This document shows positions 32,926-43,850 of a DNA stretch of 64,000 nt, piece after piece; position 1 is the first letter of the stretch; each line of letters starts with the position of its first letter. The stretch is from the NCBI GenBank assembly GCA_037127315.1, contig JBBBDQ010001293.1, positions 3,160,501 to 3,224,500 on the forward strand, read 5' to 3'. The notes beneath the pieces are model-generated. The model had not been told where the DNA came from. It saw only the letters and a list, made by a program, of their open reading frames with translations, and made no database searches. Both the position numbers and the translations under genes were made by a program. The DNA comes from Ascarosepion bandense. Lineage: Eukaryota > Mollusca > Cephalopoda > Sepiida > Sepiidae.

Positions 32926-32959
32926 ATTTTAGCTCCCAAACAAAGGAATGGCTATAAAT

Positions 32960-33135
32960 TTTTTGCAATCTTAAAATAAATAGTAACAAGAGGAGCCTTA
33001 TGCTTAAAACCAGAAAAAGAGAGCTGAAAATTATTTTGGCACACACTGAGGAAGGGAGGCTTGAAAAATTTAACCCACACAGGGTATATCGAATGCAAAA
33101 GAGATAGGGGAAGCCAGCGAGCTAATTATCTGACG
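32960..33135 (+). mobile_element. RTE LINE fragment
   Basis: agaggagccttatgcttaaa, ccagaaaaagagagctgaaa, ggaagggaggcttgaaaaat, cacacagggtatatcgaatg correspond to RKLMLSIRKRQLKF...ESLENLILTGQIEG with lesions. Confidence 0.75.
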
Positions 33136-33184
33136 ATATTTTGTAAATAGTTGATAAATTCAGATATTCCGTGATTCATTAGAG

Positions 33185-33470
33185 TGGAAGTGGCACCACA
33201 GGTACTGCAGTATAGGTTGTTTTTCCATTGGTATAAAACCTGACAGAGCTCAGCCCTCCACAGGCTGGTTTAAATTCAGAGATTTTCCTTCTTATAGACA
33301 GGTTGCCATCCAAGACTATAGAACCCATTCATTCCTGCTATTTTACACATAGCTATGTGGAGAAGTGATGATTTCATACTTTTTCAAGAGTATTAGCACG
33401 AAGAGAGTGAAATGAATCCGAGTAGAATTCAAACTCGGCTACCACTAAGACCCCGAACAGAGGTTAGGAG
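33185..33470 (-). mobile_element. Old, degraded tRNA-related SINE
   Basis: gacaggttgccatccaagac, tatagaacccattcattcct and attcaaactcggctacc are recognisable complement of SINE body and B-box region. The tail is unrecognisable. Confidence 0.7.
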
Positions 33471-33493
33471 GCTTAAAAAAAGAGAGAAACGCT

Positions 33494-33494
<1 letters not shown>

Positions 33495-33553
<59 letters not shown>
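33495..33553. repeat. (GA)n microsatellite
   Basis: Perfect AG run of about 58 bp. Confidence 0.97.
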
Positions 33554-33555
<2 letters not shown>

Positions 33556-33599
33556 TAATAGAATAATTTTTAAAGTTTTAATTTTCTCTCTAGATTTAT

Positions 33600-33900
33600 T
33601 TGTCTATATTTCTGTGATGATGTTTTGTAATTATTTACATTGTTTTTATTCGGACTGTTGTTTCATCATTTTTGCCATATTGTACGCTTCGTCCTTCTTC
33701 AGGTGATTGCAATTTTGAACTGAACATCTTATTTGTTAATATTTCTGAGATGAGGTAGTATTTACAGTATCTACATTATTCGGTCTAATGTCCTCATCTT
33801 TGTAGCCATTTGTACGACTTTTCGGTTGTACGCTCCGGCCATCTTCAGGTGCTAGGAATTTCAAATCGAGCCCTTTATTACAATCACTGGGGTATATGAT
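33600..33900 (-). repeat. FAM-HH repeat, two tail units, inverted
   Basis: Two successive minus-strand tails (33601-33730 and 33731-33900). Each reads, on the minus strand, gattgtaataaaggg..., cctgaagatgg...gcgtacaa, then atgaggaca..., a run to 'actacctcatctcag'. The better hairpin is 33812-33847. They face the plus-strand units that start at about 33935. Confidence 0.8.
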
Positions 33901-33934
33901 CTTAATTCCTTAACGAATGAACTTTTTAAGAACA

Positions 33935-34480
33935 TACGGCCCAGTGGATATAGACGTTGTGACTTGGCCCAAAGAGTTGTAAGTTCAATACAAGGCTACA
34001 GCAGTAGTGAACAAGTAACTTACAGGGTTAGAGGGAGATAACTCATGACTTCCAGAAGAGGAAATACTACGCAAGAAATGAAGACCATATACCCCAGTAA
34101 TTGTAATAAAGGGTTCGGTTCAAATTTCCTAGCACCTGAAGAAGGCTGGAGCGTACAACGACCGAAACGTCGTACGAACTTGGTTGGATCCAGTGACTTG
34201 AATCAAAAGAGTTGTGATTTCAATACTTGGTTACAACAGAGATGAAGAAAATCTTAGAGAACTGAGTTAAATGAAGATAACTGAGACATTCAGAAGCATC
34301 ATGGCTTATGGAACGAGAACAATCTATCTCTTGAACAAAATAAAGTTTTCAGTTCAAATTTCAATCACTTGAAGAAGATGGGACGTACAGCGACCCAAAG
34401 GTCTTGAATATGGTAAGAAGATGAGGACAACAGTCCATATTTTTGTTAACTAACAGATCTAATATGACACTTATAATATT
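33935..34480 (+). repeat. FAM-HH repeat, two plus-strand units (tRNA-like heads)
   Basis: Unit 1 (33935-34183): cggcccagtggatatagacg and gttgtaagttcaatacaagg resemble pol III A and B boxes at SINE spacing. Then ctacagcagtagtgaacaag, gattgtaataaaggg in varied form, the hairpin CTGAAGA-A-GGCTG...CGACC-GAAAC (34136-34175). Unit 2 (34184-34480) repeats the plan from gatccagtgacttgaatc, with hairpin region 34369-34410. A tRNA-derived SINE is the likeliest class. Confidence 0.78.
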
Positions 34481-34940
34481 TCTGTATATTTTCAAAATCA
34501 AAATTTTAATTGGAAATTATGCTTTGTCAAGTGGGTGGCATAAATCTTTCCTTTAGCTTCAAGGAGTAAATTCAGAATTTAACCTTAACCTTGTCTTAAA
34601 CATAGGGACGGATATGGAGTCAGGTCTTCCCCCACCACACACCTCGAAGCATTTAAGTATCTAAGGATTTACAAAATAATCCTGAAGACTTGATTTGATG
34701 GGGATTTACAGCAGAACAATAATTGGAAGTGGAAAATGAAATATTTAAAATTGTGTTTGACAGCAAGTGATTTAAGATGAACTCTGATGAAGAAAGGGAC
34801 AAGTGGATGGGATGCACGTTTGATTAATAAAGCTTCGTCAGTTGAATCGCGATCAAATAAAAGGCAAATTTGAGTTGACACGAAAGCGGTAAATGGACAA
34901 ACTTGCTTATCATACAGAATATCATAATAACAAAAAGAAA

Positions 34941-34972
<32 letters not shown>

Positions 34973-35189
34973 TAAACTATCAAAATACAAGGATGTTGAA
35001 GTTAAAATATCAAAAATGTCACACAGAAGGACATCAATAATTCCAGTTGTAGATGGTGTAGATGGTAACATCAGATTAACTGAAAAGGGTCAAAATAAAA
35101 TCATTAAACGTATTCCTGGTAGCCCATATCTTAAAGAAAAAAAATGTACCCAAAATCCCAAATTATGAATAGCTTTATCAATCTAAAAT
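34481..35189. other. No gene recognised; (AAT)n at 34939-34970
   Basis: Includes a 91-codon plus frame (34893-35168) that runs through the AAT array and has no family resemblance. Confidence 0.5.
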
Positions 35190-35465
35190 TTGTGTGGTCT
35201 TAGAATGGTGAACAAATTCAGAGTTGAGTTAAAGAGAGATAACTAAGATATCCGGACCTTGCATGGCTCATGGACCGAGAACAATATACCTCAGTAAGCG
35301 AGATAAATGTTTTCAGTTCGAAATTCGATTCAGCTGAAGAAGGCCTACTTTCCTGACTTCTTCAGGTCGAAACTTCGTAAATGTGACTGTGGCAATAAAA
35401 ATGAGGACAATTGTCTGAACAATGTAAATAATGTAAATACTACCTAATTTCAGAACTTTTTTTAC
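35190..35465 (+). repeat. FAM-HH repeat copy
   Basis: gaacaaattcagagttgagt, agataaatgttttcagttcg, then CTGAAGA-A-GGCC (35334) with a modified loop and GTCGAAAC, ending 'aatgtaaatactacctaatttcag'. The loop contains its own palindrome, cctgac...ttcagg. Confidence 0.7.
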
Positions 35466-35549
35466 AAAAATGATTAGTGAAAAATGTCAAAGTCGTTTGT
35501 AATCGTTTGTAATCTTTGATCGCTGGTAGGAAATCTGTATACAAAATAA

Positions 35550-35550
35550 A

Positions 35551-35598
<48 letters not shown>
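35550..35598. repeat. (AAT)n microsatellite
   Basis: About 16 units. Confidence 0.95.
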
Positions 35599-35704
35599 TG
35601 AGGGTACTGAAAGGTTCTCAGTTATCTAAAAAACAAAAATTGCCCGCAACACTATTTTATTGTTTGGTCACAACCACAAAAAAGGTTTTAGAGTGTTACA
35701 ATAA

Positions 35705-35870
35705 AGCCATAAATAAAGAGGTAAAATTTAGATTGAACATAATAAGAAAAGACGGCTTGGAAAATGTGATACACACAGGATAGATTGAAGGCAAGAGAGA
35801 AAGAGAAAACAACGCATGGCCTACCCAGCGTGCTTGAGAGAATAAATGGCGGAACAATGATTAGAAGATA
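35705..35870 (+). mobile_element. RTE LINE fragment
   Basis: FRLNIIRKDGLENVIHTG then an in-frame stop, IEGKRERENN: matches LMLSIRKRQ...SLENLILTGQIEGMRDRGRQ with an internal gap. Confidence 0.75.
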
Positions 35871-37109
35871 TAAAAAAAGACAATATTTATAAAGTGCTCC
35901 AAAAGACAGAAAAGTTGTGATCGACAAAAGGTCTGAGTGGGCACAACACATAGATGTAAAATAATAGAGACGGATATTGTAGGCAAATTCTGTCTGCCTT
36001 CAAGTGGTGGGTATTCATGACTCTCCACTATTTCCTCTATTTTACCGCTTCCAGTTTGAAATTGACGGGTTGGGACGATTATTTCTTTTAGAGAAAAATG
36101 CACTCAAAATATCCTTATACCAAACATCATGAAGCGGATTTGTCCTGGAATATTCACAGCTTAATTAAAGGAATGACAGTAACTTTTCTAAATATTTTCT
36201 AAATATTAATAAAAGGGTTGATTGGAACAAGAATATCTCTAATCAAACAATCGTCCATGCTCGTTAATTTGAAATTGAAATCTTCCTTCTTTGTCTCTTT
36301 TCTTACATACACTCACGCACACAAATTAGGTAGGATTAACTATTTTTACTCTACTGTCATTTCCTTTAGTAAATCTATAAGCCGTTTTTTAGTAATATTT
36401 CCTATGCGGCGCTCAAGTCAAATTCTTAAAATCGTTGTCAGAATTTAGGTTAACTGTATTGTGTGAGACAATTTTTCTGGTGTATTAGATATTGAACCCG
36501 TTCTGCAGGGTCACTTGTTAGACATTGACATATTTATTATAACTGTTTTATTTTTCTGAAATAATTGACCTTGAATAAATATCTTGAATATTCATGACCT
36601 TGAGTAATCATTCGACTCTCGCGTAATTACTTAAATCTTATTAGTTATTTTATGATTCATTAATTACTGCTCGATCTTGTAACTAGTCATTTAAATGTTA
36701 TTTGCAGACAATTTTCGTTTTTTGTTCTGCCTTTTTCGCATGGCGAACAAATGACTACTTTTGAGCGTCAAGTTATCGTATCTTTTAAAAAACATGGGGA
36801 TTGACGAAATGTGAAGAACTTTTTCAGGATTTTCCATTTACATCAGTCGTCACCAGTTTTCAACGGTTGTTTCACGTCTTTCTGGATTTACCGCTTTTTT
36901 TTTTTTTTTTTTTTTTTGGTCAACATCTTGTCTGGCGCTTCTACTACATATCAAGAGATTCTTGAAAAATTGAAAGAATAATCTGCATGTAATCTGTCCT
37001 GAAATAGTATATCTTCAGTTATATTCACACTGCTATGACCTAGTTTCTCCGCGAGTTTGTTAATAATATCGCCATAGTGATTCTTCTGATAAATCCTTCT
37101 CTTTTAGAC
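35871..37109. other. No gene recognised
   Basis: A T-homopolymer at 36893-36917. The words 'ctgcatgtaatctgtcctgaaatag' near 36981 echo the LINE-J RT at 53762 (tggaatgtaatctgtcctaa) and may be a tiny relic of it. No gene. Confidence 0.5.
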
Positions 37110-37290
37110 CTGGGCATTACGGTAAACCTCATCTGGCAGCAAGGCCTTTAATTGGAAGGTTGTGAGAAGCATAGAATCACCTCTTAATTCCTGTTGTTCT
37201 CAGGTGCCCTCTGACCTGCAGTAGTAGCACCTGTTAGGGTTCCAGCTAGGAGAAATTAGTTAATCTCCCATACTGGGGTTAAAACTGTCT
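37110..37290 (+). repeat. FAM3 repeat, 5' part
   Basis: ctggcagcaaggcctttaat, cacctcttaattcctgttgt, gtagtagcacctgttagggt, then cccatactggggttaaaact. The 3' part appears at 37845 after an intervening LINE and SINE. Confidence 0.78.
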
Positions 37291-37299
37291 TCCGGCTTC

Positions 37300-37440
37300 T
37301 TGCCTTTCGTTCAACTACGGTTTTCAAAAATCTAAATGCAACATTTGCGTCTTTTCACCATTTACAAGTTTGGTTTTTCTTTCATATTTTTTCCCTTATA
37401 CTTTTAACTCTGGTTCAAGTTTGATAACCTAAGTTAACCA
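37300..37440 (+). mobile_element. LINE-J 3' fragment
   Basis: tttcaaaaatctaaatgcaa and the pyrimidine-rich run after it. No terminal block. Confidence 0.5.
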
Positions 37441-37504
37441 ACGGTGATACTATTTAGTATCAACATGGGTAACGTCTTGTGAATACTAGGTTATGTTAAC
37501 TTGT

Positions 37505-37708
37505 GTGTGGGGGTTATGTCATAGATACGGCTTGGAATAAGATTTGAGAATGTCGAATTCGAATTCTAGTCATGTTCGTTACATTCACTTACAGGGAAAA
37601 TGCTCTTGAGAAAGGCATGGGTCTATTACTTTTCTACTAGGAATATGGACTGTAGGACAGACTGGGCTTAATAGCCTTGGTTGGTAACGAGTCTACCACA
37701 GAAATAAC
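37505..37708 (+). mobile_element. Degraded tRNA-related SINE
   Basis: Head region diverged (atagatacggcttggaataa). B-box region gtcgaattcgaattctag, body ttacattcacttacaggg, cctcttggttggtaacgagt-like end. Confidence 0.78.
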
Positions 37709-37844
37709 CAAAACGTTTCCTGTAAATGCCGTCTGTGAAGTAAATCTAGAATCAAAAAGAGACATGAGCACCAAAGAGGGCATCAAACATGGGATCTAAA
37801 AAAGAAGACTTATGGCCATATCCTATCAAAACATTGGTTCTGTT

Positions 37845-37990
37845 ACGATCTCCGAGGGGTTAAAACTCTATGAAAATATAAATGTTCATTTTGTATAGTA
37901 AATATACAAATACATTTTTGTAAAAGAAATTAATAATTAATAATGCTCCCAAGAAAATTAAATTTCAGCATTAAATGACCCATAAGCTAT
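37845..37990 (+). repeat. FAM3 3' part
   Basis: ggggttaaaactctatgaaa then tatagtaaatatacaaatac repeats the FAM3 junction. It continues into attaaatgacccataagcta, as at 22650 and 22715. Confidence 0.7.
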
Positions 37991-38664
37991 TGATATGCCG
38001 TTAAACTAACCAGAAAATACACGAAAACAAATTCCGTAATTGAATTGGTGACGTAGTTGATGATTGAAGTATGCGTATTTAGTACGATTCATTCTCAATA
38101 ACTTTTGGAAAAGACAATAGAACTATTTTGCTTGACTGAGTGTAAAAATTTTATATCTATTACGATGAACATATCTGTAGTTTGAGAAAAATGTGAGTGT
38201 TTTATAACTTTTCCCGTGTCCATTTATCGATGCTTTTAATTTTTGACACGTTTACAGTTGTCAACTTTACTTCAAACAGCATTTATCAAAAATGCAATCT
38301 GCTTTAAATATAATGTATGGTTGTGTGAAGGAACTGAGACAAAGAGGAAAATATGAGCAATCAATGCATCCAATATTTGTTTAGATTCAGAAATTTAAAG
38401 AATACAACCGTATATATATATATATTTAGTTACGTGAATTAATGAATATACTTATGAAGGTACATAGATGTGATATTTAATATTATTATTCAGGTGTTTT
38501 TATATATATATATATATGTTTGTGTGTGCGTGTGTACATATATATATAAATATATAGATATATCGAAAATAATATTATATATATATATAATATAATATTA
38601 TATAAATATTATATATATTATATATTATTATATAGAACATATATTTAATTACACATATATATAT
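37991..38664. other. No gene recognised; TA-rich palindromic stretch
   Basis: 38404-38660 is made of TA runs and inverted ATATT/AATAT words with no coding signal. Confidence 0.6.
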
Positions 38665-38795
38665 AGTCATCCGCAGACAAATATGTTTTGCTATATCACA
38701 GCTCATCAGTACAGTTAGACTCCGACTGCTTCTAACCCAGGATTGAAACCCGACCGAATTGGCGTCAGCAACAAAGAGCCAACAAACCTAGTATT
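38665..38795 (-). repeat. Repeat family 4, inverted copy
   Basis: gtcatccgcagacaaatatg, tcagtacagttagactccga, aacccaggattgaaacccga are complementary to the copy at 39588-39735. Confidence 0.85.
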
Positions 38796-39054
38796 TATTT
38801 TTTTCTTTTAACTATATCATTGTTTTCATGTTGCCGCTTTTTATGTTGGTCGTATCATTCTCTTGAAAAATCGTTTTTTACTTTGATTTGAAAGAGTCTT
38901 AAGGTTTTCTTCTTTCCTACGTGTATTTGACTTTTGTTCATGTAATTTGTTTGTTTCTTTTTTTTTTATTTCCCCTCCTATTCCTTCCGAGTTCGTTCCC
39001 GGTGGGTTTTTCAAGACGAATTTAAATAAAATATAACAATTACTAGTTGTTTTT
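38796..39054. other. No gene recognised
   Basis: T-rich spacer between a family 4 copy and a LINE end. Confidence 0.5.
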
Positions 39055-39375
39055 TTTTAATCATCTCACCCCAAGCAAGGCATTCCACTGTCACTATTGC
39101 GCATGGGGCTACATAGGGGAAGGTAAAGAGAAGGAGTGGTTAGACATAGGGAATGTCAGGAGGAAGGTGACAGATGAGTAAGGATAGCGAGAATGAGGGT
39201 TGGGCAGATGGGAAGAGTGTTTGATAGAATGGGAGCAGGTTAGTGTGTTAGGAGGTGTCTATTGACCTTACATTTAAACACCTGGTGATTGTAGCCGTCG
39301 GGGAAGCAATTGTTTGGAAGAGAATTCCACAGTCGGGAGGTGCGAGGAAAGAAACTGTTGGAGTAGAAGTACTAG
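39055..39375 (-). mobile_element. LINE-J 3' end, inverted
   Basis: tcatctcaccccaagcaagg, cactattgcgcatggggcta (complement of the terminal block), then complement of the 3' region as far as cggggaagcaattgtttgga and acagtcgggaggtgcgag. The target side is flanked by T-rich DNA. Confidence 0.85.
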
Positions 39376-39587
39376 TATAAGCATTATTATTTTTGTTACT
39401 CTTAATATTGTTATTATTATTATTGTTATTATATATTATAATTTACGCTAGCACACCTTGAAAAATAGTAGACTTCGATAAACAGTAGCTACTCTGGCAT
39501 GTACGCATCGCTCATTCAGTGAAATGAATTAGACCGATTTAGCTATTGGGCGCGTATAATGATATGCTAAAAAGTCTGCCTACTTCC
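39376..39587. other. No gene recognised
   Basis: ATT-rich at 39385-39440, otherwise featureless. Confidence 0.5.
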
Positions 39588-39735
39588 ACCGGACGCCCAT
39601 AGCCCAGGAGTAGAGTCGCCGAATGACTCCATTTCGGTCGGGTTTCAATCCTGGGTAAAAAAGCAATCGGAGTCTAACCGTACTGATGTTCTGCGGCGAA
39701 GCAGATCTGTCTGCGGATGACAATGACAGTATATA
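39588..39735 (+). repeat. Repeat family 4, plus copy
   Basis: ccacggacgcccatagccca-type start, gagtcgccgaatgactccat, cgggtttcaatcctgggtaa (B-box-like), gcggcgaagcagatctgtct. The B-box-like word suggests a pol III-derived SINE. Only two copies were found here. Confidence 0.75.
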
Positions 39736-39984
39736 TATATATTATATAATAGCGATGTTAGAATTAAACAACACACTAATATGCCAGCAGAACCCTAATA
39801 ATTTTATAATAGAAGATACCGTATTTTTAGAAAAGAGTAGACATAATTAACGCATATGAATATAGGTTGAGAGCGCCGTTATGTACGAATCCTCTGCAGT
39901 TCACATACGACCAAACCACACCAGTCTATCACACGACTGCTGTTGCTGTTGCTAGGTGCAGTCTGTAAAAAAAATTAGATATAT
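39736..39984. other. No gene recognised
   Basis: Short TA run at 39730-39746, then unique-looking DNA. Confidence 0.5.
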
Positions 39985-40430
39985 AATTTTAATTATTTCA
40001 CCCCTTGCAAGGCTATCATGTCACTAAGACACAAGGTGATAATGCAAGGGCATAAGAAGATTTTAGCAGAAGAAACTGGAAAGCAAATCCTAAGCAGAAA
40101 ACAAGAGATATGGACATGGCAAACGCATTCTATGCGGTTGCCATATCTAGTTTTTGTGCTTCTGCTATACTTCTCGAGGTTCACAACAAAATCCAAGGAC
40201 GGATCTGCAATGCAATAGATCCTGACTTAGCATCTCGACTTCAGTCACTTTCTTACCGATATGATGTGGCCACACTTTGTCTTTTCTACGGATATTTTCA
40301 TGGCAACTGCCCTGACGACCTTCATTTCCGCGGTGCCTTAATCACATAAAATTAAGCACGCTGCTAGATTGGCATCTAGGTCCCATCCTTTTATCGTTGA
40401 AATAGTTAAATGTAACCACCACTTCTATTC
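39985..40430. mobile_element. LINE-J with 5' inversion: minus tail, plus RT
   Basis: 39985-40055 is the complement of the 3' terminal block (tttcaccccttgcaaggcta). From about 40105 the sequence reads forward as the RT C-terminus: CNAIDPDLASRLQSLSYRYD, then VATLCLFYGYFHGNCPDDL. Opposite orientation of tail and body within one short insertion is what twin-primed reverse transcription produces. Confidence 0.75.
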
Positions 40431-40439
40431 CACCTGTTC

Positions 40440-41035
40440 AAAGACAAACCGTCCTCATTTAAAACACGGATACAATTAAAGTAAAATGTTGGGTCATTAA
40501 AAACAATAATACAGTTGAAGTTAAAACCGGCTTCTTATAAACAATGTTACAAGTAAACAACCGGCAGTATGAAAAAAACAATGATACAGTTAAAAAAATG
40601 TTTTTTGAAAACTATGATACATAAAAAAGTTGGCTCTCAGAAAACAATGATACACTTAAATTAAACATCAGACTCTTTCAAATCAAAGTAAAAAACGGTT
40701 TTCAAGAGAATGATACGACTAACATAAAAAGCGGCAATATGAAAACAATGATATTGTTAAAAGAAAAAAATGAATACGTCTCTTTAAAAACGATGATACA
40801 ACCAAAGTAAAAAAAACGGCAGTACGAAAACAATGATACAGTTTTAGTAAAAAAAATGATTTTTGAAAATCATGATTCAGTTAAAGTAAAAAAGCCGGCT
40901 CTTTTAAACAATGATACAGTTAAATTTAAAAAAAAAAACGTAAAAAAGGCCTTTTTTAAAATACAATGATACATCTAACATTAAAAAGCGTCAATATGAA
41001 AACAATGATACAGTTAAAGTAAAAAAAAGCTAACG
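40440..41035. repeat. Minisatellite, unit about 36-40 bp
   Basis: Units built on aaaacaatgatacagttaaa, then gtaaaaaa(g)cggctcttt, are repeated about 15 times with indels. Confidence 0.92.
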
Positions 41036-41924
41036 TGAATCCAAGTCACTCTCACTATTGTAGATTTTATTGAAATAAAACGGATATTAATGAAGAACCG
41101 GTATAAATGAAGAGCCTTGGTAACTTAAATCCCCAAGAGACGTTTCATTTAAAAAACATTCGAACAAACAATTATTTTATTTTCAAATACACTTTAATAA
41201 CAGATTGTGAATAGTCATTATCTCGAACATTTTTAGAAGAAAGTGCATTAAAAATGTATTTCACGAAAAAAAAAAAGTAAAAAGAAAAAGAAAAGGATTT
41301 TAGACGTTAATTCTTGGCATAATTCTTTAGGAAATTCAGACGAGATTAATCCGTTAGGGGTTAATCCTCTCAAATGATCAATATGCTGAGACATAATAGA
41401 AATATGTCGGCTTATTGAGCATTTTCCTTGTTATCTTTGATTATCTGTATAAGATATGACATGAATGATTTTGCGCAATGTATCATATTTCAGGAGTCGA
41501 TAGGCACAAAACATTTTCATAGCCTAAATATGACAAGAGAGATTTGTGTGTTTTTGGTTTTATTTTGAACTTATTTGTACTTTGTAACGTCATCTAAAAT
41601 CTACTTCAACGTCTAAAGTCTTCTAATGTTTCTGCCTAAATTCTGAAATTTTAATTAAAATTCATCTCACTATGAGTAGATAAATTCTTCCTTCATCCAG
41701 TTCACAATCTTCCTGGATTTTTCGTATGAAACATTATTTCGAAATATCGACAAGGGAAATATGAATAATAAGAAAACTATTTGATGAATCTATTAGGATC
41801 ATTTAAAGAAGAAACAGATAAATTAAATAATATACGAAGAAAAATTCATGTTTACGTTAAAATAGTAAAACAAATTTTCATATAGAAAAAAAAACGCGAC
41901 GTTTTCAAGAGCTTCATTAAAACA
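41036..41924. other. No gene recognised; spacer between inverted minisatellites
   Basis: AT-rich unique-looking DNA, with an A-rich patch at 41264-41300. Confidence 0.5.
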
Positions 41925-42065
41925 CACCATTGTTGCTTTTTTACGTGAGTTGTGTCATTGTCGCTTTTTTACGTTAGTTGTGTCGTTGTTTTGAAAGAGC
42001 CGTTTTTTTGCTTGTTTTTTTATTGTTAATTTGAATTTCACTGTATCATTGTTTTCATAAAGTTT
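41925..42065. repeat. Same minisatellite in opposite orientation
   Basis: gttgttttgaaagagccgtt and cactgtatcattgttttcat are the reverse complement of the 40440-41035 unit. About four units. Confidence 0.88.
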
Positions 42066-42164
42066 GTTTCCTGTTTAGGGGTAGGGTTTTTGATTCCTTT
42101 TAAAAATCTCTTCCTTACTTGAGTTCCCGCCTTGGCTTAGCAACTTTGTTATTTCTACGCATTC

Positions 42165-42435
42165 CAGAAGTTGAGTAGAGTATTAGCAGACAGGAAAATT
42201 TCACTAGAAACAAAGACGAGAGTATTGGATTGCTATGTGATTCAATATGGCAGTAAATGCTGGACAATATCATCGAAGATGAAGGAAAAAGTTGACACAA
42301 CTTAAATGAAAGATGCTGCGGATATCTTAGACCGAGCAGAAGGATGCTGCAGATATCCAGGGCTGAGCATGAGAGCAATGAAAAGGTTTTGGAAAGGATG
42401 GAAATCAAAAGGAAATTAATAATAGGATAATAATA
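42165..42435 (+). mobile_element. RTE LINE fragment
   Basis: agtattagcagacaggaaaa, tttcactagaaacaaagacg (ISLETKTRVLDCYV), tggacaatatcatcgaagat, aaggatggaaatcaaaagga. An internal segment (agaaggatgctgc/gatatc) is doubled. Confidence 0.85.
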
Positions 42436-42585
42436 GCTACTATGCAATTGCCATTCTTCTTGAATCCCGTTCATATTTTATCTTTTTCTCAAAACTCACT
42501 GTAACCAGTTCTTTCTAGGACTGTAACCCACTCCGCACTGGTGGCGCTCCCCACTTGTTTCGGTTGAAATGATTAATAATAATCA
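42436..42585 (+). mobile_element. LINE-J 3' end
   Basis: Pyrimidine-rich run, then cactccgcactggtggcgct and cttgtttcggttgaaatgat, a diverged terminal block. Confidence 0.65.
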
Positions 42586-43689
42586 TATAATAATTCAGCT
42601 TGTTCCTTCCTTAGTTACTTAGTTCCTCCATCTGTTACGCCACTGAAAAAGATAACACACTTTCTCTCTATACAAGCTTTTCCTTCCCCTCTATCTTTTA
42701 TGATCTATAAACGCTACTGTCCTCAGCCTTTCTCTCACCTTTTCCAAACGGAACGGTAGTAAAAAGTGAGAGAATAGGAGGAGAGAGCCTATAGCATTAC
42801 TGTAGCAGTAGCAACTTAAGCTGGTGGTTGTAGCAGTAATTGTATATGTATATGTCTGTCTACTGTATATATAGGTTTTTTGTCGTATCCCGTGACATAA
42901 TAACAAAATTTCTGGTCTATACACACTTGACCATTACTCAGTTGGTCTTTTCTGTTTACAATGGACACAGGAGCCATGATTTTTCACTAATAAAAAAAAA
43001 ACATTTTCTCTTTCAAAGTCTCTCACAAAACAGCGTACAGTATTTTGGTTATGGTCTGTGCATACGCCGCTTAATATAAGATTACAGTAAAGTAGCTTCT
43101 ATGGACATTAGTTTTATAGACATTTTAATAAAATTACACTCTGTGTTATCGTTATTTTATTATCCAATACCTTTTTGTTTGAAGACGTTACTAACATTTG
43201 TAGTATGGCAAAGTAAAATTTTTCCAAGAAATAATAATTATCCTTCTGTGGAAATTCCATGGGCCCCGCTAATAATAATAATAATAATAATAATAAAGAA
43301 AAAGAAGAATCTTTACAGTTAGGTAATCTTAAGTGAGCTAGATGTCTGACCAGGATTTATTCTCGGTGGGAAAATCTTTAAGATATCCCGATTTATGCAT
43401 GTGAATGGGAAATAAAAAAGAAAAAAAATAATATATCTGGTACTATTTCGGAATATTTCGCTTCTTTTCGTAATTTATATATATGAATCTTATTACTGTA
43501 TTACATTTTACATTGTTAATTCAAAAGACTGATTAATTTCTGTACTATGACTGGAAAACCAAATTATATTCAAATCATTGGCGAATGGTAAATTATTTTA
43601 TTAATTTTCTATTACTTTTTCGGGTTATTTAAAGCCAGCTCATATTTTGAGATTGTAATATTTTTTTTTAGATGATAATAGGTTAGTGA
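42586..43689. other. No gene recognised; (AAT)n at 43268-43296
   Basis: Several 70-80 codon frames occur, all without family resemblance. Confidence 0.5.
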
Positions 43690-43810
43690 TACGAATATTA
43701 CTTATTAACCCATAGCTAGGAAAGAAAAATGGATTTATACATTTTCCAAGGAGATTGGCACGTAAGTGATTATAATGAACCCGATAGGAATTGTGACATT
43801 GATCTCCGAT
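43690..43810 (-). mobile_element. tRNA-like part of a 5S-tRNA composite SINE
   Basis: On the minus strand: ggaaatatgaatcggagatc, then a body containing cacttacgtgcc and ccttggaaaatg. The tail is lost. It lies directly downstream of a 5S-like segment (43851-43952) in the same orientation. Confidence 0.7.
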
Positions 43811-43850
43811 TCATATTTCCTATCCATCATCCATTTTGCCGCACACTTAA

